DNA of 64,000 bases from Neocallimastix lanati (nom. inval.) (GCA_016946835.1 JACVTC010000252.1:1-64000); one strand, 5' to 3'. Numbered from the stretch's first letter, positions 38,275 through 51,912 are shown. The notes: generated from the sequence alone by a model not told the origin. A program made the numbers and translations.

Positions 38275-38372
38275 TATTTAATTATTATTTTATTGAATTA
38301 TAATTTTTATTTAATTATAGTTTTATTTAATTATAGTTTTATTTAATTATTGTTTTATTTAATTATTGTTTT
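38275..38372. repeat. 17-bp minisatellite
   Basis: About five copies of a unit like TTTTATTTAATTATAGT/TTG with small changes. Noncoding. Confidence 0.75.
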
Positions 38373-39726
38373 ATATAGGAAAGAATATTATTAATAATTC
38401 TGTTTAAAAAAAGATTATATATCGATAATTTGTAACAAAAACTTTTTTTTAAAGTGTCAACTAAATATTAATTTTAGGTGAAAAACTTATTTCTATAAAT
38501 ACATCATATTTAATGGTACTTATAAATACTATGCTAATATTATAAATATAATTTAAATATCTTGTTTTAAAAGTATTAAACTTGATAATAAATAATTTTC
38601 TTTTTTTTTTATTTTTTTTTTATAAATTTATTATCTTAATGAATAATATAAATATTGATCTAATTAATATTTATAAGTACCTTTGAGTAATATATAATAA
38701 GTAATAATAATTATAACATTATAATAATAATTCTTATAATAGTTAAAAAATTATTAATGATAATAATAACCGATATTATAAATAATAATAAATATTAATT
38801 TAAAGTTTATTTGAATAAAAATAACCTTTTATGTTATATAATTAAAAAAAAATAATAAAAAAATATCATTAATAATTATTATTTTATTATAATTCATATT
38901 TTTATTTTATTTTATTTTATTTTTTTTCATAACAAAAAAAAAAAATGAAACAAAATAAAAATATTTTATGATATTGATTATTAACATTATAAATTTTTTT
39001 TTTTTTTGCAGAATATAAAAAGGTATAAATTTTCTCAAATTTCATATTCAAAAAAATTTATTTTTAATTTTCAATTTTTTATTTACAAAAGAATTAAAGA
39101 AAAATAATTTTTTTTCAAATTTTCAGTGAAAAAAAAAGAAATAATAAAATGAAATTTTATTAAAAAGTAAAAGTAAAAAAAAATAAAAGAAAGAAAGATT
39201 AAATAAAAGTTATTTCTTTTTTTTTTAACCGATTTTATTAAATTATTTTTTATTTATTTTCTTTTGGTTTTCTTTTTCAATAAAATATTTTATTTATATT
39301 GAAATAAGAAATAGAATAAAAAATTTGAAAAAAAAAAGGTAAAAATTAATTATAATTGAAAAATTTTAATATTTATAAATATATATAATATTTTTTTTAA
39401 TATATTAAAATAATATAAAGTATGGTAGTAGTAATAATTCAATAATTAATTTTTTATATTTATAATACTAATATAATTTATTTATTTATTTTTTTTTTTA
39501 ATTTTTAATTATAATAAAAAGAATAAAAAATTAGATTTGTATTTTATAAATATAATTGGAATTAAAGATTTTTATAAAATATTGTAATATTTTCTCATAA
39601 TAAACAATTGTGTAAAAAAATTTAAATCAGTAATAATTTGTGATATTTATTTTTAAAAAATAAACTTTTAAGAAATTTATAAAATTGTAAATAGCTGTAA
39701 TATATACCCATTTTAATAAATTTAAA

Positions 39727-42700
39727 ATGGTTAATTTAAAATTTTGGAGTCTACCGATTTTGGTAGGCATTTTAAGTAAAAAAGCTTTTGCTGGTAAGAT
39801 TCATAAAATTTTTATTAATTATATTTTTATTTAAAAATATATAATATATCTAAAAATAAAATATATTATTATAAAATTTTAATAATTAAAATCATAATTA
39901 TAAATATATATTGTTATTCTAAAAAATATCTATTTGAAATAAAGCCTGTGATATTAGTTGGGATGCTGTAAGTTCTCAATATAAAGCTGTAGGTTGTGGT
40001 AAGTAACATAATTACATCAGACTTTAATTTTAATTATTAATTATTAATTATTAATTTTATATTTATTAATAAAATTTTTTAAAAAGACAATCAAGATGAT
40101 GGTTATTACATTGTGAACAATGAAGGAAATAAAATAGTAAAATACGTTAATTCAGAAAGTAACACTACAGCTAAATTAATTGAAAAATCAGGATATTACA
40201 TATTAAAAGACGGTACTTATTCGAAAGATGGAGGTGTTACTGCAGCTGCAGTAACAGGATTGAAAGTAGGATATTATAAAAATGATAATGGTGATTACTA
40301 TAAATGTTCTACTACAGCTACTGGTCCGACTGCCACATCATGCGAAACTGTAACGATTGAAGATTCATGTAGTGAAGAAAATGTTGGATTACTTACTTCA
40401 AAAGGTCTTTGTCTAAGCTATTATAAAATTGGAGATAATCCATCACACCACTACTTGAATTTATTGCTCAAACAGTTACTGGTGAAGATTTGACTAAGGC
40501 AAAAGAAAAATTATTTATAGTACAACATAAAACAGGTGAAGACCGTGTATTTAATTAGAATAAAGATACTAATTATTATGTCGTTAGTCGTAATGATTAT
40601 TATTCAATTACATTGAATAATGGTTCTATTGAAATTGATAGTAAAACTTATGGTGGCGAAGATTTAATTTGTGCTGATGCTAGTGATGGATCATTAATTG
40701 ATAGAAAAGATGATTTTTGTTCGAGTACTGGATCTGGTAAATATTATAAATGTTTATCAGGTAAATGTACTTCGTATCAGCAATCAAGTTATAATGATAA
40801 GGAATCCAATGATGAAAAATGTATATATGATGAATCAAAACAGAAATATACAGGAAGTTGTGTTCAAGATGTAAATTATTTAGTTAGTGGAAATGAAATT
40901 GTTGAAGAGAATTCTACTAGTGGAAAAATAAAAGTATTAGATACTATAACCGAAAGCATTTATTATTCTTCAAGTGAAAGTGATAAGAATGATGAGGGTT
41001 ATTATATTAATGGTGATCCAAAAACTAAAGTAGATTATCCTTTAATTATTTGTGAGAATCAAAGTTGTTACTTAAAGAAACCTGAAAGTGGTCTTGGTTG
41101 TTATATTACAGGTGATAATGATGCTGACGCTACAATTATAAAATGTGTCGATGAAAATCACTGTTCTGTTCAGTCAAAGGTAACCACATGCTCTTCTACT
41201 GGTGATATAAGAATCGATGCTGCACATAAAGTTTATCTTTGTAATAGAAGTTCAGGTAATGGAGTTGAATTAACATATTTTGCGTTAGAATCTTCTACCG
41301 GTGCTAAAAATATGAATGAAGAAAAGCTTTTATTAGATGTTTCTGCAGGTAAATTCCCGGGTGTTACAACTGTAGGAAATTATGCTGTTCAAATGGTACG
41401 AAAGATAGGAACTAAAATGGGTACTATCACTCTTGTAGAGAAAAAGACAAGCTGTAAGGATGTGGAAGATAATGAAATTATAAAAGCAGCTAATGGTAAA
41501 TTCTACTATTGTGCAGGGGATATTGCAGTTCCTATGCAAAAAAATGGTGCTAAATTTGCTATTCAAAAAAATAGTAATATTTCGAATATGTTGCAGATGA
41601 TGCAGATAAATCTGATTTGAATAATCGTAAGTAAAACGCATGAAAATTTTAAAAATTAAAATATTATTACTGAAAATGACAATATATTGATGAAAATATA
41701 TAAAGAAAATTATTATTTAAAATGTTAATATATTAATAAAAATATATAAAAATAGCCAACTAATAAATATTTTTATGTTTTATTTTTACGTTTAAATTCA
41801 TTCATTTAACATTATTTTTTTATTTTTTTTTTTTTTTCTTAAAAAAATAAAGATTTAGGATATTACGTTGATCGATCAAAAGATGCTACTGGAATTGTTG
41901 AATGTACAAAAGAAACAAATGACGGTACGACTGTATATAAATGTAAAGCTAAAAGTGATTATTATGGAGATTATAATGCTGTCTATAAAAATAGTGAATA
42001 TAAATTCCCTACATCAGCTACTGATTCTACTGAATTAAACGCAGAAATAATTGTTTGTAGTTCTAATAAATGTGAAGTGCCATCTACCAATGAAGGAAAC
42101 AAATACATTTTATTATCAAATAATGAATATGTTTTAGGAAAATATTTCACAAATGTAAAGGAAGGTTTAACTACTTGTGATAATGATCTTAACTGTGAAA
42201 CTGTTGAGAAAGATGATATTAGTCCCAGTAAAATAACCGAAGGAATATATATTAATGGTGCTAAAGCTTTATCTCTTATTCGTTGCACAGAAAATAAAGA
42301 AGAAGAAGTTCTTAAATCGGTTACTTGCAAAACATTTGACGCTAGTACCTATAGTTATTATATTAATCATAAAGATATTAATAGTAAAAGTAATTTAATT
42401 TATTGTAATAACGAAAAATGTGAAGAACAAGATGGTTATGGAGTATCAGGTATTACAATTAAAACTTATCTTAATGGTGATGATAAGGAGAAAAGAATTA
42501 TCGAATGCGAAAGTGGAATTGGATGTAAGGAAGTCAATGCCTCTGGATATTATATTGATAATAGTATTGGTGGCATGGGATTACTTTATTGTATTTCTAA
42601 AAGAAATTGTATTAAAACGGATGGTATTAATCGTGGAGTGTACATATCTGGCGATGATGATGGTAATCGTTTAATTCGTTGTAATATAAATGATTGCGAA

Positions 42701-45700
42701 ATTACTGGTGAATTAGGTGAAGTTTTAAGTGTTACCTCAGTCAATTTTGCAGAAATGAAAAAAAAATTCTATTTGAATGGAAATAATGATGGTGATCATA
42801 TTATTACCGCAGTCAGTGAAGATGTTGAAAATGAAGATGGAACAGGAATTAGAAAGATTTACAAATGGGGATTCCCAGAAGAAAAATTAGCAAAAAATTA
42901 TGCAATATTCGTCAATAGTAATGGAAATGGAAATGAAAATGCCATTATTCATTGCGCATCGGAAACTATTTGTACTGAAATTACCCCAGAAAGTAATACT
43001 AAAAGATATTTGGATGTAACAGATTCAAAAGAAATAATTTATGACGTAGATGCTTGGAGTAAAAGTGATAATATAGTTGGTAATTACGTAATTGACAAAT
43101 CAACTAGTGAAATTCTTACAGCTAATAATTCAGGTTCACTTGTAATATGTACCAACGATAGTTCGAAATATTCATTCGAAATTAAATCAGACGGAAATCA
43201 TTTTTATGTAGATAGTAATAATAATTTAATAGTTAATAATAATAATATTTTCAGTATTATTGAAAGTAGTTCACTTGCAAAAGGTTACTATTACAATAGT
43301 GATGATGACATTATTTTATGTAATGGAGTAACATGTACAACATTCCCTACTAGAGTCGCTGAATGTACTAACACTAATGTGGGAAAAATTACAGAATCAA
43401 AAGAATTATGTATAGGAAAAGATGGTGACAATGAAGTATCTAAATCATTGACTGAATCAAAAACGTATATATTAAAACTTGGTAGTTTTGCTGGTATATC
43501 ATCAGGAAATATATTGATAAAAGTTAGTAATAATAAGATTGTTCAAGAGATAAATGAAAATGGATATTATTTAGTGAAAAAGTATGAACGTTCCTTAGTT
43601 ACGGGAAGTGAAGAAGGTGAACTTTATTTATGTACTTCAGGATTATGTACTCTTCAATCTACAGTATTACAAGCAAATGAGCCTAAAAAATATTATCCAA
43701 ACTCAGATAAAATAGCTGCAGATACTATTATTTGTGAAAGAACCATTGAATATGAAACAGCTACAACTCCCAAATATATCAATAAATGTACACTCAATAA
43801 TAAAAAACCTACTGAAAGCTATTGTACTAAAAGTAATAAGTTGTACTCGTGTATCAATGGATGTGTAAATGCAGGAAATTCTACAAGTACTGATTGTTAT
43901 ACTTTGACCCCAAAGGATGGATACTATCTTCCATACGAGTTGAATGGTTTAATTAATTGTAGAAGTGGTACTTGCAATTTATTAACTAAAAAAAATAATT
44001 TAAAATCTGGCTATTACCCAAGCCAGGATAATAGCAATCCTTTAGTAGTTTGTAATTATTCAAATGATGAAATTCGTTGTGAATATGAAAATTCTATTGA
44101 AGAAGGTTACTACATACAGGGAGATAGTACTCTTGTTTATTGTAAAAATAAAACATGTAAAGAAGAGAACGTTGAAAATACTTCGACTCCTGTTTTCTAT
44201 ATAAATGGTGAAAAGGATCAAGCAATTATTCAATGTATAGGATCAGGTGTAAATTTAAAATGTACTTCCATTTCAAAGCCACTAGAAGGATGGTATAATA
44301 AAAAGAATAATGAGGGATTAATTAAATGCGAAACCTCTTCTAATGGTTCGATAAATTGCAAGGAAACATTAGCTCCAAATGCTGGCTTTTTTATTAATAG
44401 AGGATATTCGGAGTATTACAATAGTTGGGATTATTTAATTTATTGTAAATCAAATAATGTTTGTGATAACACAATTGCTACTACTAGAAAAAGTTATTAC
44501 GTTAATGGGGAAAATAATAAATTAATTTATTGTAATGATAATAAAAAATGCGTTTTTGAAAATGGTAATGGATGGTATAAAGGTAGTGGTGAAACATTCA
44601 ATTCTATAATACATTGTATCAATAATAAATGTACTTCATATGAAATAGATAAAGTGAAAAAAGGATATTACCTGAACTCAGATATAAGAACTATGAATAA
44701 ACCTTTAATGGAAGTATCTGGTACTGTTAGCTTAGTCAATACAATAGCTGAAAGTGGATGGTATTTGAATGCTGATATCTCTGATTCCAAAAAGATCATA
44801 GAGTGTGTAAAAGGACAAACAGCTCCTATATGTGAGGGAAAAGCGTTAGCAAATAGTTGTGGTGGATCTAATAACGGTAAATTTATTGATGATAATGGTG
44901 ATAAAAAAATAAAATTAACTGAAACACAGATCATTTTAAATACATTCAATGGTGGCACTTTCTCATGGATTACAAAAAAATCTGGAGTTGCCGTATTTGA
45001 AGTGGAAGATAATACTGTCAAACAGAAATTCTATGATGGTTATCACTATGATAGCGATAGTAAAAAGCTCTATTTCTGTTCCAGTAAGGGAAGTAAACTT
45101 TGTGAGGAAGAAACAAAAATTACTCCTGGATATTATATTAATTATACTCCTAAAAAAATAATAAAATGTACAGGAATTGGTAAATGCCGAATTTTAGATG
45201 AGAGAGAAGTGAAATATGATTTAAGTAACCCTAATCCTTGTATCAAAAACAACGTAATCGAAAAAAGTAGTAATATAAAAATGTGCTTATATAATAAAAG
45301 TTCTACGGAAATAGAAGAAAAAGATATGAGTAGTATATCGAATGAATACATATATGCACTAGAAAATAGAAATTATAATTTCCCAAGAGCAGAAGGTGTT
45401 GCCCAATTTAGATACTTCTTAGCTGATGTAAGTAAGTATTTTATCAAATATAGAAGCACAATTAATGAAGTATCCGCATGTGGAGAAGCAGATAAAGAAA
45501 GTAGTAAGGTTTGTTTAAAAGATAACAAATTAGTTTACGTTAAAGATTTGATTACCACAACAAATTTGAATGGATCTGGAGACATTGCAATAAATTCATC
45601 TGAAATATATAAACCAATTGAATATGATGCCGATACAAATAATGGTTATTATATTTATAAATATGAAAAGCGTATTTCAACAACGGGCTCTGAAGTTGAT

Positions 45701-45967
45701 AATAATGTATTAAATACTGTAATTATTCCAATGAATGAAAACCGTAGATCATACAAATTAGAATGTAAAATCGGAGGAATTTGCATAGAAAGAGAAATAG
45801 CTAAGGAACCAGTATTAGGCTATGAATTAGAAAATGGTATTCTTAAATCTAAAACACGTAATGAAGATAAATCTACTGAAGTAAGTACTAAAATTATGCC
45901 TGGTACCTACATGATATATAATGGTAATGATAATAGCTATGGTATTACTTGTAAGTATGACGCTTAA
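39727..45967 (+). CDS. Scaffoldin-like secreted repeat protein (about 1,920 aa, 4+ exons)
   Basis: Inferred exons: 39727-39793, 39945-39998, 40087-41626 and 41853 to 45950 or 45967. All introns are GT-AG and phase 1. Exon 1 is a signal peptide, MVNLKFWSLPILVGILSKKA-FA. The mature part holds about 28 degenerate repeats of 35-60 residues: a (G)YY(I/L)NG(D/N) turn, a strand ending (L/I)I(Y/K)C, then a Cys 5-8 residues on, for example GYYIQGDSTLVYCKNKTC, YYVNGENNKLIYCNDNKKC. Fungal cellulosome scaffoldins (ScaA) have such GxYY/Cys repeats, which bind dockerins of plant-wall enzymes outside the cell. The family call is by motif memory. Exon 3 is damaged: a frame change at about 40437-40450, an in-frame TAG at 40556-40558 and another frame change near the A7 at about 41570; exon 4 is clean over 1,366 codons. 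A perfect donor GTAAGTAT at 45951, also phase 1, suggests the stop at 45967 is intronic. Known ScaA proteins are often longer. Confidence 0.75.
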
Positions 45968-46751
45968 CAAAATATTAATTTTTTTTTGAAATTTTAATAA
46001 GCCATCTATTTATTTGTGGCTTTTAAAATTTATATTATAACGCCATAAAATTTAATATAATTTTAAGTAAAAAGAAATAAATGTATAAATAAATAAATAA
46101 ATAAAAATTAAAAAGGTCAATAAAAAAATAAAATATTTTTATATAATTTTTTCTTTTTTTGACAATCATGTTATAAAGAAAATGATAAATAATTATTTTC
46201 CTTATAACCTTATTTTATATATTTTATTATTAATATTAATATTATATTTTTATATATTTATATTTTATTATTGATATTATATTTTTATTTTTTTTTTATT
46301 AATATTATATTTTTATATTTTTAAATTTTTATATTTTATTATTAATATCAATAATATATTTTTATATAATTGTTAAAGTATTTTATTAATATTTTTTTTT
46401 ACAAAAAATAAACCTTTTAATTGTTTGAACATTTTATTTTTTTTTTTTTGTAAAAAAATATTTATTTTTATCTAACAATTATAATTTATTTAATTATTCA
46501 CTTAATAAATTTAAAGAAAAAAATTAAAAATTAATAATGCAACAAAATAGTAATATATAACTATTAATTTAAAAAAGCCACAAATTTTGATATATCACGT
46601 GAAAATTGACGTATTGGAACTCTCCACAATTATTAAATGAAATATAACAAAACAATATTAAATTATTAATAGTTAATAAAATATTAATTATGGTAATCTC
46701 AAAGATTACATTTAAATAACAAAAAGAGTTAATTATTAAAGTTAATTTTAT
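45968..46751. other. 3' region of the scaffoldin-like gene
   Basis: AT-rich. If the donor at 45951 is used, the nearest acceptor (AG at 46000-46001) would add 14 residues, SIYLFVAFKIYIIT plus Pro, before TAA at 46046, a hydrophobic tail. This is speculative. Otherwise no coding sequence is seen up to the fold-back element. Confidence 0.35.
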
Positions 46752-47392
46752 ATAAAAATTGTATAAAAATTGGGGAGGAGCATTTCGAAAAATTTCATTT
46801 CAAAAAGTTTCATTTCGGAAAATTTACATAAAAAGTTTCATTTCGAAAAATTTCATTTCGGAAAAGTGTCATTTCGCAAAATTTTTAATAAATAAATACA
46901 TTAATAAAAAAATAAATAAATAATATATATGATTTAAATAAATAACTAAATAAATAAAAATAAATAAATGAAACTATAATAAATAAATAAATTTTAAAAT
47001 TAAATTTTTAAAAAAAAAAAATATATATATATGGACATATATATAATAAATATACATTATATAATAATAAATATTCACTAGAATTAACGCTTTAAAAAAG
47101 TAAAATATTTTATCATATGTTTTAAACGTTTTATAATTTTTTAAAATATATATATGAATTTTATATATATAAAATAAGTATTAATAATTTAAAAGATGTA
47201 AAGAATAATAATTTAAAATATAATTGTTAAATTTAAAAATAATTAAAAAATAATTATTATAAAGATTAAAAAATAATATATAAATAATTAATTGATCATT
47301 TTACACCTTTTAAGTCCTTGCGCAGTATTTTAAAAAAATCTTAAATTACTAATAAAATTTTTTAATAAAAGAAATATTTATAAATAATTCAG

Positions 47393-47433
<41 letters not shown>

Positions 47434-47960
47434 TGAGGACATCATAAACATCATAAAAAAGGGTGTTAAAAGTAGCACAAAGTTAGGATGATTTTAGGTG
47501 GTATCTATTTTTTTTATTTTATATTTTAATATTTTATATTTTATATTTTATATTTTTTATTTTTTATTTTTTTTTATTTTTTATTTTATATTTTATATTT
47601 TTTATTTTATATTTTTTTTTATTTTTTATTTTATATTTTATATTTTTTATTTTACATTTTTTTTTTATTTTTTTTTTTTATATTTTATATTTTTTTTTTT
47701 ATTTTACTTTATATTTTTTATTTTATATTTTTTTTTTTATTTTATTTTATATTTTTTATTTTATATATATTTTTTATTTTATATATATTTTTTTTTTTTT
47801 TTTTTTTTTTTATTTTGTATTTTATATTTTATAATTTTTTTTATTTATTATTTATTTATTTATTTATTTTATTATTTATTTATCTATTTATTAAAAATTT
47901 GCGAAATGAAACTTTTCCGAAATGAAACTTTTGCGAAATGACACACACTCATAAAAATTG
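46752..47960. mobile_element. Fold-back type non-autonomous DNA element with 10-bp flanking repeat
   Basis: The left end (about 46773-46890) is built of short copies of GTTTCATTTCGGAAAA and relatives, ending AAGTGTCATTTCGCAAAATT. The right end (about 47893-47950) is the same motif set inverted: TTTGCGAAATGAAACTTTTC then GAAATGACACACACTC. The termini start G on both sides. ATAAAAATTG flanks both ends, at 46763-46772 (with a second copy at 46752-46761) and 47951-47960, as a 9-11-bp target duplication would. Inside are only A/T sequence, a roughly 33-nt A-run at 47398-47431, AGATGAGGACATCATAAACA and a TTTTATATTTTA-type repeat at 47505-47870, with no transposase. End base and duplication length recall Mutator-like elements, but this is an inference. 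Confidence 0.6.
47505..47870. repeat. TATTTTATATTTTTTATTTT low-complexity tract
   Basis: An imperfect repeat of T-runs and TATTTTATA units lies inside the fold-back element. The hydrophobic open frame across it is an artefact of composition. Confidence 0.8.
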
Positions 47961-50908
47961 TTTTAATAATTAATTAAAAGGAAATTTGACATAAATTAAT
48001 GCTTGCTATCCATAAAAATTTTAATAAATAATAAATATTTATTTTTAGCGACAATAATTTTTTTTTTTTATAATAAATATTTTTAATTATTTTTTTTTAA
48101 AACTATATTAACTAAATGAACATTTAACAAACAGTATAAATCATTTACATTAAATAAAGAAAAATAAAATTTTAATTAGAGAAATAATATATGCTTCAAA
48201 GATATGCTTTTAACCTATAGTATATAAGTAGGTGAATTAATCATCAGAAACTTTGAACATAACAGTAGAAATTAACAGTGAATTAGTAAATTTAAAAATC
48301 GTTATGAATTCATAATGATTTTTAAATATTATTTTCTCCCTTTTTTAAAAAAAATATATATATATATTATATAATATTTTTTTTTTTTAAAAAATAAAAG
48401 TTAAAATTAAAATTATATTAATAGAAATACTCTATAAAATGAATTTTCAATCATAAAGTAATCATATTTTGTCATTTAAGTTGGTATATTATTTTTCCTT
48501 TAGATAATGGTTAATAAACTTTCAAAATGGTCATTCATAACAATATAAGTGCTTGAAATTTCTATCTTTTTTTTTAGAACCTAATATGCTTCTAGTAACC
48601 GCATTTTCCAATATGTAATGACCCATTTTATACGTATAAAAAATTGTTCTAAATGTTCAAAAAAAAAATAGAAAAAATATAAATTATATTTGTGAATCTA
48701 ACAATTTTAAAAATTGTAATTAGTGTTATTATTACTACTGTTCTAATATTTGTCACTAATATCATAATAAAATTTAAATTATATATAATATAATTAAATA
48801 TATGATTTTTTGTAATTCACTTTAATTAAACTAATCAAAACCTAATTTTAAATATGTTATAGGTACATATCATTATTAAAGCTACGATAACTTAATAATG
48901 CTGTATAAATAGTTCATTTAAAAATTGTTTGAATAATAATAAAAATTAATAACAATTTTAAATAAATCTTTTTAACTATTGATTTATTTATTTACAGAAA
49001 TAAAAATTTTTATTATTATTATTATTATTATTATTTTTCTATTTATGAAATAAATTAAAAATTTTTTTTTAATAATACTTTTGTTTTTGAAAATCAAAAT
49101 TTAACCAAATCATAAAATTTTAAATTTTTTTACTGTATCATTAATTTTTACATTCAAGTCGGCACTGAATAAAATTTAAAATTAAATTATGATAATTATT
49201 ACAATGAATTGATATTAAACAATATTATTTTACAAGATATATAATAATATTATTACTTTAATTATTTAATTATTTCATAAAATATAAAACGGTTTTATGT
49301 CAAAAAAAAAAAAATAATAAAATTATTATTTATAAAATACTAAAATTAAACCACTTTAATAGTTATTTTTGCTTCTAAGAATTTAAATTAAAAGTTGATT
49401 ATAAATTGTATTTAATTATTATTTAATAATTGTAATTAATTATTAAAGGTGATTTTTGTTGTTGAATTAAAGTGTTAATCGATCTTATTAATTAATAGTG
49501 ATTCTTATTATATTCAATATATATATAATAATTAATCAATGATGTATAATAATTTTGTGTAGAATTAATTATTAAATTTTCTCATTTTAATTGTTTTGAT
49601 ATTTATTTAACTTTATTATAATCGGAGAATATCGAAATCTAATTCATTATTTAAATGAATTTTATAATAAATGTTATTTTTATTATTTTATTCTATAATA
49701 TAGATATTATATATACAACTTTAGAAAATAATGAAATATAATTTATTATAATTAGATCTCTTAATTGGATTATCTCCAGAACCAGTATATCTAAAAGGCT
49801 GAAATTTGGATATGTCTTATATCTATAGCAGAACTTCCCAATAGTATCACTTATATTGGCCCAGTTTTATTTGCGTACGATCATTAATAAGGAGTTATCG
49901 CCTGTTTCTGTTGTTTGTTTATTTTTGTAAAGGGTTATTATTTGAAAATTTTAATTTATTAATACTTAACCTTTTTTAAATAAGAGTGCTCTTTTCCCGT
50001 TTTTTAAACGATATTTTTAATAATAAAGTATTACTGAAAAATGTTTAATAATATTTTAAATTGTATAAAATTATATATAATTTTATTGAATCTGGTTATT
50101 TTCTCGACACAAATCACTTTATGAGCTTATTCAGATTTAAGGTATATTCCATTTGTAAATAAATTCTGGTTTGGTTCAGGAGAATTATAATAACTAAGAA
50201 TAAGACACTAAATTATTAAAACAAATTATTTTTATTTATTTGTTTATTTATTTATTTTTATTTAACTATTTATTTATTTAACTATTTATTTTTATTTAAC
50301 TATTAATTTATTTTTATTTAACTATTAATTTATTTAACTATTTATTTTTATTTATTTTTATTTAATTTTTTATTTATTTAACTATTTCATTATATAAAAC
50401 ATTTAAATTGAAATTAAATTATTATTTTAGTAAATAATATTATTTTATAAATAGTAGTTATATATTATTGAATTATGAATTATGTAGTAATAGTTAAATA
50501 TTAATATATATAAGATAAAAATAAAGAGATTATACAGAATATTTTATTGTAGATTAGTTAAATTTAGTAGTTAAAAGTAAAATTTAAATTAATAACAAAA
50601 ACTTTAATAACTAATTAAATAAATTTGATTATTTTCAATATAAAATTTTACATAAGAAATATAATATTAAAATATTTGGTGGGAGAAGGACAATATTCTT
50701 AGCTAAAGATTTTAAAACAGTATAATGGAATCGGATGGAAGATTTAATAAGGAATTATAATTTAATTAGTGATTTATTAAATAATACTTCTAGCTAGTAA
50801 AATTTAAAGAATATTGGAAAGTTCCAATTATATAGAATAGAATAATCTATTAGGTTAGAATAATTTATATTAATCTAGCCCAATTAGAATTATTTGTTCG
50901 TTCTGTAT
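47961..50908. other. Mostly noncoding stretch
   Basis: A/T-rich. On the minus strand near 48500-48640, MGHYILENAVTRSILGSKKK-DRNFKHLYCYE is a coding-like crumb of unknown origin. A less AT-rich patch at 49750-49930 (GGCCCAGTTTTATTTGCGTA) has no open frame. TTTATTTAACTATTTA-type repeats fill 50225-50395. The patch at 50675-50830 may be an eroded retroelement end next to the LTR at 50909. Confidence 0.4.
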
Positions 50909-51045
50909 TGTAACAGATACATGATCAAATATTACCTATCCAATGATATTATTGTGGTAACGTAATATATCTAGAAACAGTTAGAAATATTAGTTAATCA
51001 AAAAAAATCTTAGCTTAGTTTTTGTACGATAAATGTACAATTATA
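50909..51045 (+). mobile_element. Partial LTR, family TGTAACAGATACATG
   Basis: TGTAACAGATACATG...CCTATCCAATGATAT...GGTAACGTAATATATCTAGA...GTTAGAAATATTAG matches the start of the LTR at 54897 and, inverted, of the copy ending at 51912. Only the first 135 or so bp are present, then the similarity stops. A fossil Ty3/Gypsy LTR piece. Confidence 0.7.
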
Positions 51046-51109
51046 TTCATTAAAATTTAGACTTCTATCGAAGTCCTATAAAGTAAAAAATACAAACCCA
51101 TTTTATTAT

Positions 51110-51355
51110 AATTTTCCTTCTTTGGATAGAGTATCAAATAAAAAATTACCATCAACTTTCCTATTATTTGATACATATATTCCTGCAAAAAATTGTCATA
51201 ATAAAAATAATAATAATAATAAAATTATAGGTGATTCTATGTTTGATTCAGGTTCTTTCTGTAATTTTATAACAGAAAATTTAGTTAATAAATTAGATTT
51301 AAAAAAATACAAATTAATATTATTTAAATTAAATTTATTATCCGAAATTATTTAA
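51110..51355 (+). mobile_element. Ty3/Gypsy fossil: protease region
   Basis: A short open stretch contains DSMFDSGSFCNFITENLVNK, the retropepsin DSG motif with its usual following helix. It lies between two LTR copies in opposite directions. Broken fossil fragment; no other domains beside it. Confidence 0.55.
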
Positions 51356-51494
51356 ATAATAATTTATCCTTTATAAAAAGCTTATATAAGTTTATAATTA
51401 ATTTTCATACATGAAAAATGAAAATCATAAATTTATATAATTTTATTACATTAATTAATTATTACATAATTAATTATTAAAAATTTTACTATTT

Positions 51495-51912
51495 CTTTAC
51501 ATTATAACACTTAATAATATATAGCGCAGCACTTTTTAACTCTATTCGTTATTAGTTACTTGTCTTATTTTATTTATTTATAATAATTAATTTTTATTTA
51601 TTAATATTAATATTTATTTTTAACAATTTTCGTTAATAGTAACGCTATTGCGTTACTGATGCAAGTAAAATTATTTTTATACATAAAAATAAATTAATGA
51701 TTAGTAAAATATTTAACATGATTTACAAATCATTTAATAAAACTAACTATAACTATATTACTAATAATAAAATAAAATATAAAATATTAAAATTTAATGT
51801 ACAAAAATAAAGATTTTATTTGATTAGCTGTAATTGCTAACTGTTTATAGATACATTACGTAACCAGAGCGCTATCATTTGATAGGCTTAAAGTTAACAT
51901 GTATCTGTTACA
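51495..51912 (-). mobile_element. Near-complete LTR, inverted
   Basis: Read on the minus strand it starts TGTAACAGATACATGTTAAC, passes GGTTACGTAATGTATC, AACAGTTAGCAATTACAGCT, GTAAATCATG, AGTAACGCAATAGCGTTACT and AAGTAACTAATAACGAATAG, and fades near 51500. It matches the plus-strand LTR at 54897-55315 over its whole length at roughly 80-85% by eye. Its TG end directly abuts integrase coding sequence at 51913, so this copy probably inserted into, or recombined with, another Ty3/Gypsy element. Looks like a solo LTR. Confidence 0.75.

Larger units (their letters stand above)
35771..39726. other. Long stretch without host genes
   Basis: A/T low complexity, with A-run and TA repeats near 36000-36095, then a less AT-rich segment at 36350-37110 (candidate LTR, separate entry), a 17-bp minisatellite at 38275-38372, and about 700 bp of A/T sequence that should include the promoter and 5' UTR of the scaffoldin-like gene. 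A pyrimidine/A-rich leader lies just before 39727. No tRNA or ORF was supported. Confidence 0.45.

Noticed and set aside
41333-45351. Several minus-strand and alternative plus-strand frames of 69-117 codons
   Set aside because: They lie entirely within the scaffoldin-like exons and show no repeat or domain logic of their own.
47498-47941. 147-codon hydrophobic frame
   Set aside because: Low-complexity T-rich tract inside the fold-back element.
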